This document shows, one piece after another, positions 41,723 to 51,438 of a stretch of DNA of 64,000 nt (positions are counted from its first letter, which is position 1; the number at the start of each line of letters is the position of its first letter). The DNA comes from Pseudalkalibacillus sp. SCS-8 (GTDB lineage: Bacteria; Bacillota; Bacilli; Bacillales; Fictibacillaceae), in NCBI RefSeq assembly GCF_040126055.1, contig NZ_CP143541.1:1798001-1862000 (forward strand), given 5' to 3'. The position numbers and the translations under genes are program-made. Below the pieces are notes generated by a model. The model had not been told where the DNA came from, did not search any database, and was given only the letters and a program-made list of their open reading frames with translations.

Positions 41723-41758
41723 AAGAAGGTGACCTAATCGGTCACCTTCTTTTTACTT
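41723..41758. terminator. Bidirectional terminator
   Basis: Perfect arms AAGAAGGTGACC and GGTCACCTTCTT around TAATC, flanked by A and T tracts. Confidence 0.88.
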
Positions 41759-42102
41759 CATCTTAATTGAGGCTTTTCTTTCAATGCAGGAAGGATGTCC
41801 ATCCTTTCAATTTCTTTCTTCGTATTGGACGTTCCTAACGTATAGATCCACTTATAAATTTCGAGCAACTTGGAATATGTGACTTGTCGATCCTGATCCA
41901 CTTCAGATTCTTTAAAGTGAGCTAAGGACCAGAAATCCTCTTTCTCCGCATCTTCAGACGAATTGAAATCTTCGACAGCAGCTTTGAAATAATATAATTC
42001 TTCATCGGTCGCTTCAATTTCAAACAATTGCAATTGTGCATCAGTCTTCATAGGGTATAGGTCACCTTTTGGAGATACAAAATACGTATTCCGTTCTTTC
42101 AA
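41758..42102 (-). CDS. Conserved hypothetical protein (114 aa)
   Basis: A soluble acidic protein with no recognised family; a central stretch reads ATDEELYYFKAAVEDF. I chose the TTG at 42102, five bases after AGAGGTGG; the in-frame ATG at 42135 has no good site and would place that Shine-Dalgarno inside the coding region. It shares a terminator with the thioesterase gene and faces away from the histidine kinase. Confidence 0.6.
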   Translation of the reverse strand: MKERNTYFVSPKGDLYPMKTDAQLQLFEIEATDEELYYFKAAVEDFNSSEDAEKEDFWSLAHFKESEVDQDRQVTYSKLLEIYKWIYTLGTSNTKKEIERMDILPALKEKPQLR

Positions 42103-42301
42103 GTCAACCACCTCTTTAGTAAATGTCTTATACATACAAGTTCCACATTAGCCGGAAAACGAAACGTTCACCGTACATCTGAGTATAATCGACATCAAAT
42201 CAAATATATTGACAAAAAAACAGAATTTTTACAAAAATGAGCAGGTGAAATGCGGTATTTGTCTAATAATGTATAAAGAATAAAACCAGTGAGGTATCCG
42301 T

Positions 42302-44125
42302 ATGTATTCCAATCGTAAAATGACTTCTCAAACTCAAACCCATGATTTACAGCAACTGCTTCAATCATCCATGTATCAGACCTTATTCGAATTGAATGAT
42401 GATGCGATTTGGGCCATCGATTTGGAAGGTATGATCATCAACGTAAATAAAGCCGGAAAATCCATTATGCGAAAGATGAAGGAGCATCCGGTTGCCCTAA
42501 ATGAGTTGATTATTTTTCATGATGAAGAAACATTTTTTAATGGAATGCACCTACGTGACACACAAAGGTTGAAAGGGATTATCAAATCAGAAAGTAAAGA
42601 CAACATGATCGATATAAGCAGTATACCGATTCTTTACGATGGAGAAGTGATCGGCAGATTTGTTCAAGCGAAGGCAGTGGATGATGAAATCTCTCAAAAG
42701 AACGATTCGAAGGTAGCCAACACATACTGGGAATCCTTCATTAACCATTCAGCAGATGCAATCGGGTTATTTGATCTAGACGGGAATATCATAAAGCTGA
42801 ATCAAGCTACTGAAGACATTTTTCTTTATTCCAGGGAGGAGCTGATCGGCAGCAAAGTCGTTACGATTCCCGATGAATCCTATCGGAAAGAAGTCGAGTT
42901 CCTTCAACGAAAGGTGAAATCAGGCAAATCCGTTGTGGAATATGAAACTGTTCGAAAACGTAAGGATGGGAAGTTGATAGACGTCGCAATTACCTATTCG
43001 CCGATCTATGATGAAGATGGTGAAATGATCGGTATGGCCAACATTCTTCGGGATATAACAGAGCGTAAGAAATCTGAGCTTGAATTGAGGGAAAGTGAAG
43101 CGAAGTATCGTCTTATTGCTGAAAATACGGCAGATATGATCCGAGTCATCACGGTCGACAACGAAATCATCTATATCTCACCTTCCCATCAGATGATTCT
43201 CGGAAAAGAAGTGGAAGACTATCCATCAGGAGATGTATTCGCCAACGTCCATCCCGATGATCGAGAGGAACTCTCTACAAACTACAATGAAATGCTTCAT
43301 AAGAAACAACCGATTAACATTGAATTCAGAGAACGGCACTCTAATGGAAATTGGATTCCTCTAGAAGCAAGATGTATGCCTGTCTTGAATAAGAAAAATG
43401 AAATCACCTCGATTGTCATGGTCGTACGAGATTTAACGGAGAGAAAGGACACTGAGGAACTGTTGCGGAATTCTGACAAGTTAGCTGTAGTAGGCCAATT
43501 AGCAGCAAGTATTGCCCACGAGATTCGTAACCCTTTGACCTCTCTTAAAGGATTTTTACAATACTTTCACTCGAACGGTGATGAACTGTCAAAGAATTAT
43601 TACGAGCTCATGTTATCAGAAGTCGATCGGATTAACATGATTGTTAGTGAGTTCCTACTATTAGCTAAGCCACAAGTTTCAAAATTCAAAGAAACACAGC
43701 TTGATCATATGTTGACGCATGTGTTGACCTTGATTGACAGCCAGGCTCTAATGGAAGGGATCGAGGTGAATGTTGATATGGATGAGGATTTGCCTGCTAT
43801 ATTTTGTGATGAAAATCAATTGAAACAAGTATTATTGAACTATACGAAGAATGCGATTGAAGCATGTTCTTATGGCGGAAAAATCCAAATCTCTTTGCGT
43901 AAGAATCAGAAACATATCCATATCATTATTGAAGATAACGGTTGTGGGATATCTGAGGATGACCTGGATAAGATCGGGACACCCTTTTTTACGACGAAAG
44001 ACAACGGAACAGGACTTGGTCTGATGATCAGCAAGAAAATCATTTCCAATCATGATGGAACGGTCACGTTTGAGAGCGAAATTGATAAAGGCACAAAAGT
44101 GACAATCTCATTACCCTATCAGTAA
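42302..44125 (+). CDS. PAS-domain sensor histidine kinase (sporulation-kinase type)
   Basis: A 607-residue cytoplasmic kinase with no membrane helix. Three PAS domains lie at about residues 25-125, 140-255 and 260-380 (GNIIKLNQATEDIFLYSREEL, IIYISPSHQMILGK). HisKA has the phospho-acceptor in ASIAHEIRNPL (near residue 406) and the HATPase domain ends with GTGLGLMISKKI. Domain order and the LASI-AHEIRNPLT motif resemble KinA/KinE-type kinases feeding Spo0F. No response regulator is adjacent, supporting a phosphorelay role. kapB and spoIIP are 10 kb away. Confidence 0.88.
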   Translation: MYSNRKMTSQTQTHDLQQLLQSSMYQTLFELNDDAIWAIDLEGMIINVNKAGKSIMRKMKEHPVALNELIIFHDEETFFNGMHLRDTQRLKGIIKSESKDNMIDISSIPILYDGEVIGRFVQAKAVDDEISQKNDSKVANTYWESFINHSADAIGLFDLDGNIIKLNQATEDIFLYSREELIGSKVVTIPDESYRKEVEFLQRKVKSGKSVVEYETVRKRKDGKLIDVAITYSPIYDEDGEMIGMANILRDITERKKSELELRESEAKYRLIAENTADMIRVITVDNEIIYISPSHQMILGKEVEDYPSGDVFANVHPDDREELSTNYNEMLHKKQPINIEFRERHSNGNWIPLEARCMPVLNKKNEITSIVMVVRDLTERKDTEELLRNSDKLAVVGQLAASIAHEIRNPLTSLKGFLQYFHSNGDELSKNYYELMLSEVDRINMIVSEFLLLAKPQVSKFKETQLDHMLTHVLTLIDSQALMEGIEVNVDMDEDLPAIFCDENQLKQVLLNYTKNAIEACSYGGKIQISLRKNQKHIHIIIEDNGCGISEDDLDKIGTPFFTTKDNGTGLGLMISKKIISNHDGTVTFESEIDKGTKVTISLPYQ

Positions 44126-44169
44126 TGAATTCGGTGATTGTGGTGGGGGCAGGTGATGGGGATAAAAAT

Positions 44170-44217
44170 GAAAAGGTTGACCGATTGGACTTTGTTTCCA
44201 GACGGTCAACCTTTTTG
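44170..44217. terminator. Terminator between the kinase and the M42 peptidase
   Basis: AAAAGGTTGACCG pairs with CGGTCAACCTTTTT, 19-base loop. Confidence 0.85.
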
Positions 44218-44222
44218 TCATG

Positions 44223-45278
44223 TTATTCAAGTGGCTTCAGGTTTTCGGTTCCATCTAAGGACAAGATCATTTCTGTAATAAGTGCAATCTCATCCTCAAT
44301 GTCTTGAAGACTTGCGGTCTCGACAGGGGAATGCATGTAGCGTAATGGAAGGGATACAAGGGAGATCGGTACACCTTTTCCGGTAAGGCGCATACGATCT
44401 GCGTCAGTTCCCGTCACACGTGGAGTCAGTTCATATTGAAGGGAAATGTTGGATTTACGCGCGGTCTCCTCAAGCAAATTATTAATTTTGAAGTGGATCG
44501 GAGCACCTTTTGCCAGTACAGGCCCGCCATCCAAACGAATATCGCCATGCTTGTTCTTATTAACACCTGGATAGTCGGTTGCAAATGTGACATCAATTGC
44601 CAATGCAAAGTCTGGTTGTACTTGCGAAGCGGCAAAATAAGCACCGCCCATGTTCGTCTCTTCATTCACTGTACTGACTGCATATATTCCGACCTTCGGA
44701 TTCTTTTCAGAGAGTCTCTTAAGGACTTCGGCAACGATGAAAGCACCAGTCCTGTTATCGAGACCACGACCGCTTATCCGGTTGTTTAGGAGAAATTCTA
44801 CACTCCGTTTATAGATGGCCAAGTCTCCGATTTGAACATATTCTTCCATTTCTTCTTTCGTCTTAGCTCCACAATCTATGTAAAGATCCTCAAATCCATA
44901 GTCATCACGAATCCCACCATGATGTTCGGCATTTACGCCAATGACACCTGTTATCGTCTGCTTGCTTCCAAGTATTTCGACTTTCATGCCGATGGCAGGT
45001 TTATGACTGATGCCTCCAAGCTTTGTAAAATGTAGAAACCCATTTTCATCAATGCGGTTGATCATAAAACCGATTTCATCACAATGACCAGCAAGGAGAA
45101 CCTTGAATGGTGCATCAGGGTTTACAACACCGTACGCGTTACCGACGTTATCGGTTTCGATTTTATGTGCGAATGGTTGGACATAATCCATCCACTTTCG
45201 CTGAATCCCCATCTCAAATCCAGATGGTGAAGGGGTTGATAATAACTCTTTCAAAAATTGCTGTGAATTGTATTCCAT
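44223..45278 (-). CDS. M42-family aminopeptidase
   Basis: A 351-residue zinc metallopeptidase. Metal ligands are in LLAGHCDEIGF (His-Asp), GRGLDNRTGAF (Asp), STVNEETNMGGA (catalytic and ligand Glu), AIDVTFATDYPG (Asp) and LRYMHSPVETA (His). M42 enzymes form large tetrahedral dodecamers that trim peptides; annotations also include endoglucanase M and glutamyl aminopeptidase. It resembles YsdC/FrvX. The ATG at 45278 follows AGGAGGT, so the upstream in-frame Met is not used. Confidence 0.93.
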   Translation of the reverse strand: MEYNSQQFLKELLSTPSPSGFEMGIQRKWMDYVQPFAHKIETDNVGNAYGVVNPDAPFKVLLAGHCDEIGFMINRIDENGFLHFTKLGGISHKPAIGMKVEILGSKQTITGVIGVNAEHHGGIRDDYGFEDLYIDCGAKTKEEMEEYVQIGDLAIYKRSVEFLLNNRISGRGLDNRTGAFIVAEVLKRLSEKNPKVGIYAVSTVNEETNMGGAYFAASQVQPDFALAIDVTFATDYPGVNKNKHGDIRLDGGPVLAKGAPIHFKINNLLEETARKSNISLQYELTPRVTGTDADRMRLTGKGVPISLVSLPLRYMHSPVETASLQDIEDEIALITEMILSLDGTENLKPLE

Positions 45279-45450
45279 ATCGTACCTCCTCATATCAGTT
45301 ATCCCCCTACCATCATAACTTTAAAATCGTTAAAACACAAAGCAGATCGTAACCACACACCCATTTTGACTTATCTGAGCGGTTGTCCGGAGCATGATGC
45401 GGTTTCTTTCATATCGTAATATGAACGTTTCTGGGATAAGGGGTGGGATA

Positions 45451-46131
45451 ATGGAAGCGAAACCGTTGAAATATGTGGCAATCGGTGACTCATTGACTTT
45501 GGGAATCGGGTCTATGTTCCGACCGGATTTTGTAACACTATATATGCAATCCTTGGAAGCTGCCTGCAACCGGAAAGTTGAAAAGTCGACGTTTGCAAAA
45601 AATGGAGCGACCACAGCCAAGATACTCAGATTATGTGAAAAAAGAAAGGTAATCAAGGCTATAAAAGAGGCCGATGTCATTACAATAACAGCTGGTGGAA
45701 ATGACTTGAAGAAAGTGGCTCGGAAATACATGACGTCGAAAGATCATACCATCATCAAGCGGGCTATCGAGAGGAGTATAAATAATATCCATAAGCTCCT
45801 TCAGGAAATCAAGTTTATCAAGAAGGGCCAAACAAAACCTTACTTCATTAGAATAGTGGGTCTTTATAATCCTTATCCGAAATTAGAATTCAGTGAAAAG
45901 TGGATTCGTTTATTCAATTCGAAAGTGAAAAAAGTGGAGACGGAACATATAAAGGTTGTTGATATATTTGATGTCTTCAAGAGTGAGGGAAGGAGAGTAC
46001 TATCATTCGATGGTCTACATCCGAATAAGGATGGGTATAAAATGATCGCGGAAGCCCTAGATAAAAAAGGTTATTTACCATTAACAGATGAAAATCTACG
46101 AAATGAACCATTTCCTTATCAAAAAAGCTGA
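45451..46131 (+). CDS. SGNH/GDSL-family hydrolase
   Basis: A 226-residue SGNH esterase. Block I is VAIGDSLTLGIGS with the nucleophilic Ser; block III is TAGGNDLKKVA; block V is FDGLHPNKDGY with the Asp-His pair. There is no clear signal peptide at the chosen ATG (45451, after AAGGGGTGG), so it may be cytoplasmic; an upstream in-frame Met is possible. Substrate unknown. It runs against the ykoQ gene and no clear terminator was found. Confidence 0.85.
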   Translation: MEAKPLKYVAIGDSLTLGIGSMFRPDFVTLYMQSLEAACNRKVEKSTFAKNGATTAKILRLCEKRKVIKAIKEADVITITAGGNDLKKVARKYMTSKDHTIIKRAIERSINNIHKLLQEIKFIKKGQTKPYFIRIVGLYNPYPKLEFSEKWIRLFNSKVKKVETEHIKVVDIFDVFKSEGRRVLSFDGLHPNKDGYKMIAEALDKKGYLPLTDENLRNEPFPYQKS

Positions 46132-46180
46132 TAAAAATCAAAGCCGCAAGGCAATCGATTTTTACCAGCATTCAAACATA

Positions 46181-47047
46181 TCAAGATGCAACAATGGCAT
46201 CCGATTGTGCTTTACTGATTTCAATATGATGAATGGTAATTTCAGGTCTTGAACCAACGCGGATGTTTACACCGGTTTGCCCCAAACCTTCACTGATATA
46301 AAATGGTTTATCATGCATATATAATAATCCCTTGACCATATTCATCCGAGCCAACTTCCCCATCTTTACTAGATGATAAGGTTTCGGCCAATGAATCTGG
46401 CCATTATGAAAATGACCGGAGAGTAAATAATCAAACTGGGTCGAATTCATTTCCAGAACGACATTCGGGTCATGTGTCAAAACAAGGTTGTAATCAGAAT
46501 CCTTTAATCCGTCATAGGAAGCAGTCAAATTACTATTTCCAGTTCCGTAATCATCAATTCCGATTATGTTCATCTTAACACCGTTCATTACGATCTGTTT
46601 ATGCTCATTTCGTAAGGTTATACAACCATGGTTTTGCAACGTTTTTTCCAACTGCTCGAAATGTTTCCCTTTCAATACATAATCATGATTGCCGAATACG
46701 GCATAGATGCCATGTTTGGGATTGAGCTTTTGAAAGATATCGAGATAGGATGGAAGCTTCTTTAATGTGCGTTTCCGATCCAAGAAATCACCTGTTAATG
46801 CAATCAAATCAATTGGTTCCTCTTTTAAACGATCATATAGCTCTTCCGGACTTACTGAGATGTTCTCCAAATGCATATCAGAAATTTGCAGAACATTCAA
46901 TCCGGTAAGTGGTTTTGCCTGTTTTTTCTTTATGTGTACCTTTTCCAATTTGATATCTTTCGTGTTCTTGTGGGCTTTGAGCAATGCAACGATTATACCG
47001 AGAAAAAATAAAAAAGCAATTACGTACAAGCCAATCCCCTCCCACAT
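46181..47047 (-). CDS. ykoQ: Metallophosphoesterase (YkoQ-like)
   Basis: A 288-residue protein with one N-terminal membrane helix. The calcineurin-like motif set is complete: LQISDMHLEN (D-x-H), LTGDFLDRK (G-D), VFGNHDYVLKG (GNHD), LTHDPNV and LLSGHFHNGQ (GH-x-H). YkoQ in B. subtilis is of this type, adjacent to ykoP and ykoN as here. It probably cleaves a phosphate ester or a lipid-linked pyrophosphate at the membrane. It sits just downstream of ykoP on the same strand. Confidence 0.88.
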   Translation of the reverse strand: MWEGIGLYVIAFLFFLGIIVALLKAHKNTKDIKLEKVHIKKKQAKPLTGLNVLQISDMHLENISVSPEELYDRLKEEPIDLIALTGDFLDRKRTLKKLPSYLDIFQKLNPKHGIYAVFGNHDYVLKGKHFEQLEKTLQNHGCITLRNEHKQIVMNGVKMNIIGIDDYGTGNSNLTASYDGLKDSDYNLVLTHDPNVVLEMNSTQFDYLLSGHFHNGQIHWPKPYHLVKMGKLARMNMVKGLLYMHDKPFYISEGLGQTGVNIRVGSRPEITIHHIEISKAQSDAIVAS

Positions 47048-47099
47048 ACAATTATAGGAAAATGAGAGAGAATTGGAACCGGTAAATGCTGGGATAACC

Positions 47100-47669
47100 T
47101 TATTTATTCAGTTTATAACGCTGACAAAGCTGATTCTTCGACATCATTAAATATTGAGGTTCTTTATTGAATAATCGTTTGTTTCCACTCCTGGTCAACA
47201 ATGATATAGGCAGCAACGCAGATAGTTTGAACAGCTTATACCATCGATTATGAATCGAGTGCGGCTCGAACCCAAGCTTCCTACACCCTTTATTCAATAA
47301 TGTAATGCCGATGATTCCTTTTATTCTGTCGTGTTGATGGTGAGTCTCCAAGTATTCCGCTACATAGGGTAACGACGACTGGATCTTTTTATATAAATAG
47401 ATGACTTTCTGGAAGTCATTTTCGATATTGTAGATGTCTTTCAAGATACGGACATTATGCAGATGGATCTTAACCAGTACATCATTTTTCTTGATCTGTG
47501 TCCCATCAGAAAGTACGATTGTTCTTCCTTTATAACGAGTTAATCGGACACGAAAGATACATTCACTCGCACCTTCTTTTCGATCTAGATAAGTAAGCCG
47601 TGTGACCATGTAATAGACAGGATCCAACAAGCTCCAAACTGTTATCGCATAACCTCTGATGAACTCCAT
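47100..47669 (-). CDS. ykoP: YkoP-like protein of unknown function
   Basis: A 189-residue protein with a slightly hydrophobic N-terminus (FIRGYAITVWSLLDPVYYMV) and a basic C-terminus. It contains RVRLTRYKGRTIVLSDGTQIKKND, LGFEPHSIHNRWYKLF and an RYKLN end. It matches YkoP in sequence style and place between ykoN and ykoQ. It is probably membrane-associated. No catalytic motif is seen. Confidence 0.75.
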   Translation of the reverse strand: MEFIRGYAITVWSLLDPVYYMVTRLTYLDRKEGASECIFRVRLTRYKGRTIVLSDGTQIKKNDVLVKIHLHNVRILKDIYNIENDFQKVIYLYKKIQSSLPYVAEYLETHHQHDRIKGIIGITLLNKGCRKLGFEPHSIHNRWYKLFKLSALLPISLLTRSGNKRLFNKEPQYLMMSKNQLCQRYKLNK

Positions 47670-47808
47670 ATTCGTTACTCCTTTTACAAATTAAGCTTTC
47701 TCGTCATTATTGTTCTCCGCACAACCTCTCTGTAAAAGAGGTAATAACAGGATAAAGAACCACCTGTATGAATTGACGATATTCACCAAACAATAAAGGA
47801 AAAATGGG

Positions 47809-48939
47809 TTGGTGGAGATGAAGAGAGCTCTGATCATGCCATTACTGAAAATGAATTCCGGTCATCATCATGTGGCAGATAGTGTCGTACAAGTAATAAG
47901 TGATCATTACAAGTGTGAAAAGATCGAACTTCTTTCTTATACGTTCGGTAAGGGTGAATCCATCCTTTCCAACGTGTATTTGAAGTGGATCACATTCAGT
48001 CCCTCATTTTACAGCTCTGTATACAGACGAATTGCACTTCCATCCAAAGAAGGAAGTGTGCCGTTCAAGTTTTATGAAAAGCTCTTTTTGAACAACATGC
48101 GAAAAATCCTCATGGAGTACCAACCGGATCTTGTCATCTGTACACATGCCTTGCCATCCTTTCTATTGCAAAGCATGAAAAGGAGAGGAGAAACCCACGT
48201 TCCCGTGCTGAACATTTATACAGATTACTTCATTAATGATCTTTGGGGAACAGATGGAATCGACCTGCATTTCATCCCAGATGAACCGTTTGTTGAACGC
48301 TTGAAAAAAAAGAACGTTCCAGAAGCAAATATCATGACGACTGGAATACCGACGGATCCAGCAATAGGTACAGTTGACCGGAGAACACATAAAAACAAGG
48401 CTAAATATAAAATAATCATCTCTGGGGGATCTCAAGGAACTGGAAGGATCGAACGGTTCATTCATATGTTAAAACCTGGCGGACGTATCGATTATAGGGT
48501 ACTTTGTGGAAAGAATAAGAAGCTGTACGAAAACATCAAACAAATGAACAACAGAAATATCCAAGCCCATTCTTACATCGAGGACAAAAGTGAACTGAAT
48601 GATCTTTATGAAGAAGCGGATGGAATCATATCCAAGCCTGGGGGTGTGACAGTTACAGAAGGCTTGATGAAACGACTCCCAACGTTTATTTATGACTTCT
48701 TGCCTGGTCAAGAAGAATATAATTTCATCTACCTACAACAGCAAAACCTGGTACAAGATTTAAGGGATTGGAGATGGATTGAGGAACAACTTGTCCAATT
48801 CTTAGATGATGGAAAATCATTTGAAGCACTTCAAGATGCGATAGAGGACTATCATACCCGACGGACGACTCAAGAGATTTTACAAACTATATCGAACAGT
48901 ATCAGCAATCATGAAAGAGAGAAGATTAATGCTAAGTGA
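47809..48939 (+). CDS. ykoN: MurG/MGDG-synthase-like glycosyltransferase (YkoN-like)
   Basis: A 376-residue GT-B glycosyltransferase. The N-terminal domain has MNSGHHHVADSVVQVI and VICTHALPSFLLQ; the C-terminal nucleotide-sugar domain has ISGGSQGTGRIERF and ADGIISKPGGVTVTEGL. It is similar to UgtP/MGDG synthases that glycosylate diacylglycerol. With ykoP and ykoQ divergent, a membrane glycolipid pathway is likely. Start is TTG 47809 eight bases after AAAGGA. A lipoprotein follows in tandem. Confidence 0.88.
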   Translation: MVEMKRALIMPLLKMNSGHHHVADSVVQVISDHYKCEKIELLSYTFGKGESILSNVYLKWITFSPSFYSSVYRRIALPSKEGSVPFKFYEKLFLNNMRKILMEYQPDLVICTHALPSFLLQSMKRRGETHVPVLNIYTDYFINDLWGTDGIDLHFIPDEPFVERLKKKNVPEANIMTTGIPTDPAIGTVDRRTHKNKAKYKIIISGGSQGTGRIERFIHMLKPGGRIDYRVLCGKNKKLYENIKQMNNRNIQAHSYIEDKSELNDLYEEADGIISKPGGVTVTEGLMKRLPTFIYDFLPGQEEYNFIYLQQQNLVQDLRDWRWIEEQLVQFLDDGKSFEALQDAIEDYHTRRTTQEILQTISNSISNHEREKINAK

Positions 48940-48957
48940 AGAGAAAGGTTGGATTTG

Positions 48958-49401
48958 ATGAAAATTTTCAGGGCTAGAGGAATGATAGTAGTGTTTACAG
49001 CAATCCTGCTCCTTTCGGGATGTAAAGAGGAACCTCAATCAGAATCGAAGAATACGATATCGACAAAGGAACTATCGACAGCTGAATCCACATCGATTGA
49101 GAAAGAAATCAAAAAGATGAAGGGCGTTTCTGATTTAAGATTCATTCATTCCAAAGACAAACTGCTCGTAGCCATTAAAGTTACGAATATGGATCGGTTA
49201 CAGCTTGATAAGATCCAGAAAAAGGTGAAAAAGAAGATGAATTCGGAATACCCAGAGATGGATATTACGGTTTCAGCAGATAAGAAAATCTTTATGAAGA
49301 TAGAAGAACTAGAGGCGAAACATGCTAAGAAGAAAATGTCCGAAAGGGATATCCATAAAAAAATCGTGTCATTGATTAAACTTTCAAAGGATGAAGGTTG
49401 A
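48958..49401 (+). CDS. YhcN/YlaJ-type sporulation lipoprotein
   Basis: A 147-residue lipoprotein with signal helix and lipobox LLLSGC (Cys about 20). The mature region has a YhcN/YlaJ-like alpha-beta core: KMKGVSDLRFIHSKDKLLVAIKV and a basic KKVKKKMNSEYP stretch. Such proteins coat the forespore inner membrane. The ATG at 48958 is preferred to the in-frame TTG. It lies 18 bases after ykoN and is likely cotranscribed. Confidence 0.72.
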   Translation: MKIFRARGMIVVFTAILLLSGCKEEPQSESKNTISTKELSTAESTSIEKEIKKMKGVSDLRFIHSKDKLLVAIKVTNMDRLQLDKIQKKVKKKMNSEYPEMDITVSADKKIFMKIEELEAKHAKKKMSERDIHKKIVSLIKLSKDEG

Positions 49402-49501
49402 TCGAAAAATATTATGTAAACAAAAAGTCCATTCTACATAAGATCTCAAAATACGCTTCAATAGCGTATAGAGGGACAAGTGATAGAAGGGGCTTTTTCT
49501 T

Positions 49502-50131
49502 ATGGGGATTGTTTTACAACTTATAAAATATACTGCACCTATCATAGTATTGATTGCATTTTTCGTGCTTGGGGACCATCTCAGTCATGAACCAGAGGAG
49601 ATAAGAAACTGGATCATGTCCTCAGGTGTATTTGCACCAATCTTTTATGTCCTGGTTTGTGCGATCAGACCTTTTTTCTTTTTTCCATTCCTCATTCTAA
49701 CGGTTACAGGTGGTTTGGTATTCGGTCCCATCCTAGGAATCATCCTCACGACCGTTGGAGGAGTAATCGGGGCATCATTCTCATTTATTGTGGCTAGAAA
49801 ATACGGAGATTCCTTGAAAATGAGGAAACGGGAAAGATGGCGCCGTCTCGAAAAGAGAATCGAACAAAAAGGATTCCAATATATCTTAATTTTACGTGTA
49901 TTTCCGTTTTTGAATTTTGATCTAGTAAGTTACGCATCCGGATTGTCATCTGTTCGTTTTAAACCTTTCTTCCTTGGTACTTTATTTGGCATGTTACCCG
50001 GAACGATTGGATTGAATTTGATCGGCGATTCCATCGTCAGTGGTGAGTACATTCGTATGCTAGCTTTTTTAGCAGTATTCATGATCATTGGCTTTTTAGC
50101 CTACAGATTGGTTCGAAAATGGAAAAGATGA
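49502..50131 (+). CDS. TVP38/TMEM64 (DedA/SNARE-associated) membrane protein
   Basis: A 209-residue polytopic protein. The family motif region FFFPFLILTVTGGLVFGPILG and GVIGASFSFIVARKYGDS are clear, followed by LRVFPFLNFDLVSYASGL with the conserved Arg-Pro, Asn and Gly. TMEM64/DedA relatives act in lipid scrambling or undecaprenyl-phosphate handling. AGAAGGGG precedes the ATG. Confidence 0.88.
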   Translation: MGIVLQLIKYTAPIIVLIAFFVLGDHLSHEPEEIRNWIMSSGVFAPIFYVLVCAIRPFFFFPFLILTVTGGLVFGPILGIILTTVGGVIGASFSFIVARKYGDSLKMRKRERWRRLEKRIEQKGFQYILILRVFPFLNFDLVSYASGLSSVRFKPFFLGTLFGMLPGTIGLNLIGDSIVSGEYIRMLAFLAVFMIIGFLAYRLVRKWKR

Positions 50132-50153
50132 CCAAGAAGTGGCGGTCATCTTA
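50126..50153. terminator. Terminator after the TVP38 gene
   Basis: AAGATGACC and GGTCATCTT around a ten-base loop; it overlaps the end of the TVP38 gene. No long T-run follows. Confidence 0.6.
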
Positions 50154-50402
50154 ATGGATTACATTCGTTTCCCAAGTAGAAAGATCATAATATCCTGAGT
50201 CGATTTTTCTCTTTTCACGGTTCAGCAAGCAATATAGTTCCTGTGGGATATCAGGAGTAAGTTTATGATTCAGGTCCATTGAATCGTCAGGCGAGTACAC
50301 GAGGATTGAAAAAAGCTTCCTGTTGAGCATATCCATCCCTGTTATGGTGATGAAATGGAGGTCCCTTGTGCGGAATGTATAGAAAATACGGTATAATTCC
50401 AT
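50151..50402 (-). CDS. Small protein of unknown function (83 aa)
   Basis: A short, soluble protein beginning MELYRIFYTFRTRDL and ending in NVIH. AAAAGGATGATAACA precedes the ATG at 50402, with a further in-frame Met three codons upstream. No domain recognised. Confidence 0.6.
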   Translation of the reverse strand: MELYRIFYTFRTRDLHFITITGMDMLNRKLFSILVYSPDDSMDLNHKLTPDIPQELYCLLNREKRKIDSGYYDLSTWETNVIH

Positions 50403-50481
50403 TGTTATCATCCTTTTTACAACTCATTATCGCCAATAGTCAAACCCCGCATACAAAGTAAAGACGAAAGGAGCTCTGCAC

Positions 50482-51360
50482 ATGCAGTATGAATTTATCA
50501 TGACGATTCCTTACCGTAATGCTGATTTGTTTATGGAAAAGCTTGCGGTGGGAGGATACTATAACACATATTATGATCAGCCAATCAACGTTTCAAAAAG
50601 TGATAATGGTTACGAATATACTGTGGAACAAGAAGATTTAGTGGATTTACATATCATCATTAAAACGGAATCGCCCTCCAACATGACAAAACAATTAGCA
50701 GATTTACTTAACCAGGATCCTGAGAAAATAGAATTTAACCCTTATGAACTGGAAGATTGGCAGCAAGCGTTTCCGCGTATTGAAGTGAACGAAGAGTGGG
50801 AAATCATCACCCAGCAGAATGAACCCACACCGGGGAAAAAACAACTTTTCTTAGAATCCATGGGTGGATTCGGAACAGGGGCCCATGAAACGACGAAAGA
50901 TTGTTTGCGTGTGATTTTTAATGAGGATTTCACGTCGAAAACGGTGATGGACATCGGGACAGGCTCTGGGATTCTGAGTATTGCAGCAGCAAAAATGAAT
51001 GCTCGAAGGGTGATCGCATTTGATGTGCAACCAAGTGGAAGAGAAGTACATGAAAATGCGAGACTCAATGCAGTAGATTATATAGAGGTCCATCAGAAGG
51101 ACCTGATTGGGGAAGAAATAGAGTGTGGAATCAATCCAGATTGGGTCTTTATCAATATCGGTATGGAAGAGACGATTCAAATTCTAGAGAGACAACAATT
51201 CTTTAACCATACTGTTGAAAACTTCCTCATTTCAGGTTTGGTCGAATGGAGTCATGAAAAAGTCATTGCGTATTTCAGACGCAATAGATATGAGATTGTG
51301 CAAAAGAGAATGAATGAAGAATGGGTCACACTCCATTTTAAGAAAGGTCAGGGTGGATAA
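50482..51360 (+). CDS. PrmA-like protein methyltransferase
   Basis: A 292-residue class I SAM methyltransferase. SAM motif I is VMDIGTGSGILSIAAAKM; the family block GGFGTGAHETTKDCL and the catalytic-site-like DWVFINIG follow. It resembles ribosomal protein L11 methyltransferase (PrmA). The usual PrmA NP-A/N motif (here FINIG) is changed and the usual dnaJ/rsmE neighbours are absent, so it may be a PrmA paralogue with a different protein target. AAAGGAGCTC precedes the ATG. Confidence 0.8.
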   Translation: MQYEFIMTIPYRNADLFMEKLAVGGYYNTYYDQPINVSKSDNGYEYTVEQEDLVDLHIIIKTESPSNMTKQLADLLNQDPEKIEFNPYELEDWQQAFPRIEVNEEWEIITQQNEPTPGKKQLFLESMGGFGTGAHETTKDCLRVIFNEDFTSKTVMDIGTGSGILSIAAAKMNARRVIAFDVQPSGREVHENARLNAVDYIEVHQKDLIGEEIECGINPDWVFINIGMEETIQILERQQFFNHTVENFLISGLVEWSHEKVIAYFRRNRYEIVQKRMNEEWVTLHFKKGQGG

Positions 51361-51438
51361 CATTCCCTTTACAAGACCGATCGACTTTCTGTTATATTCT
51401 CATAGAGATGAAGTAGTTATGGGGGTATATCAATCGGT

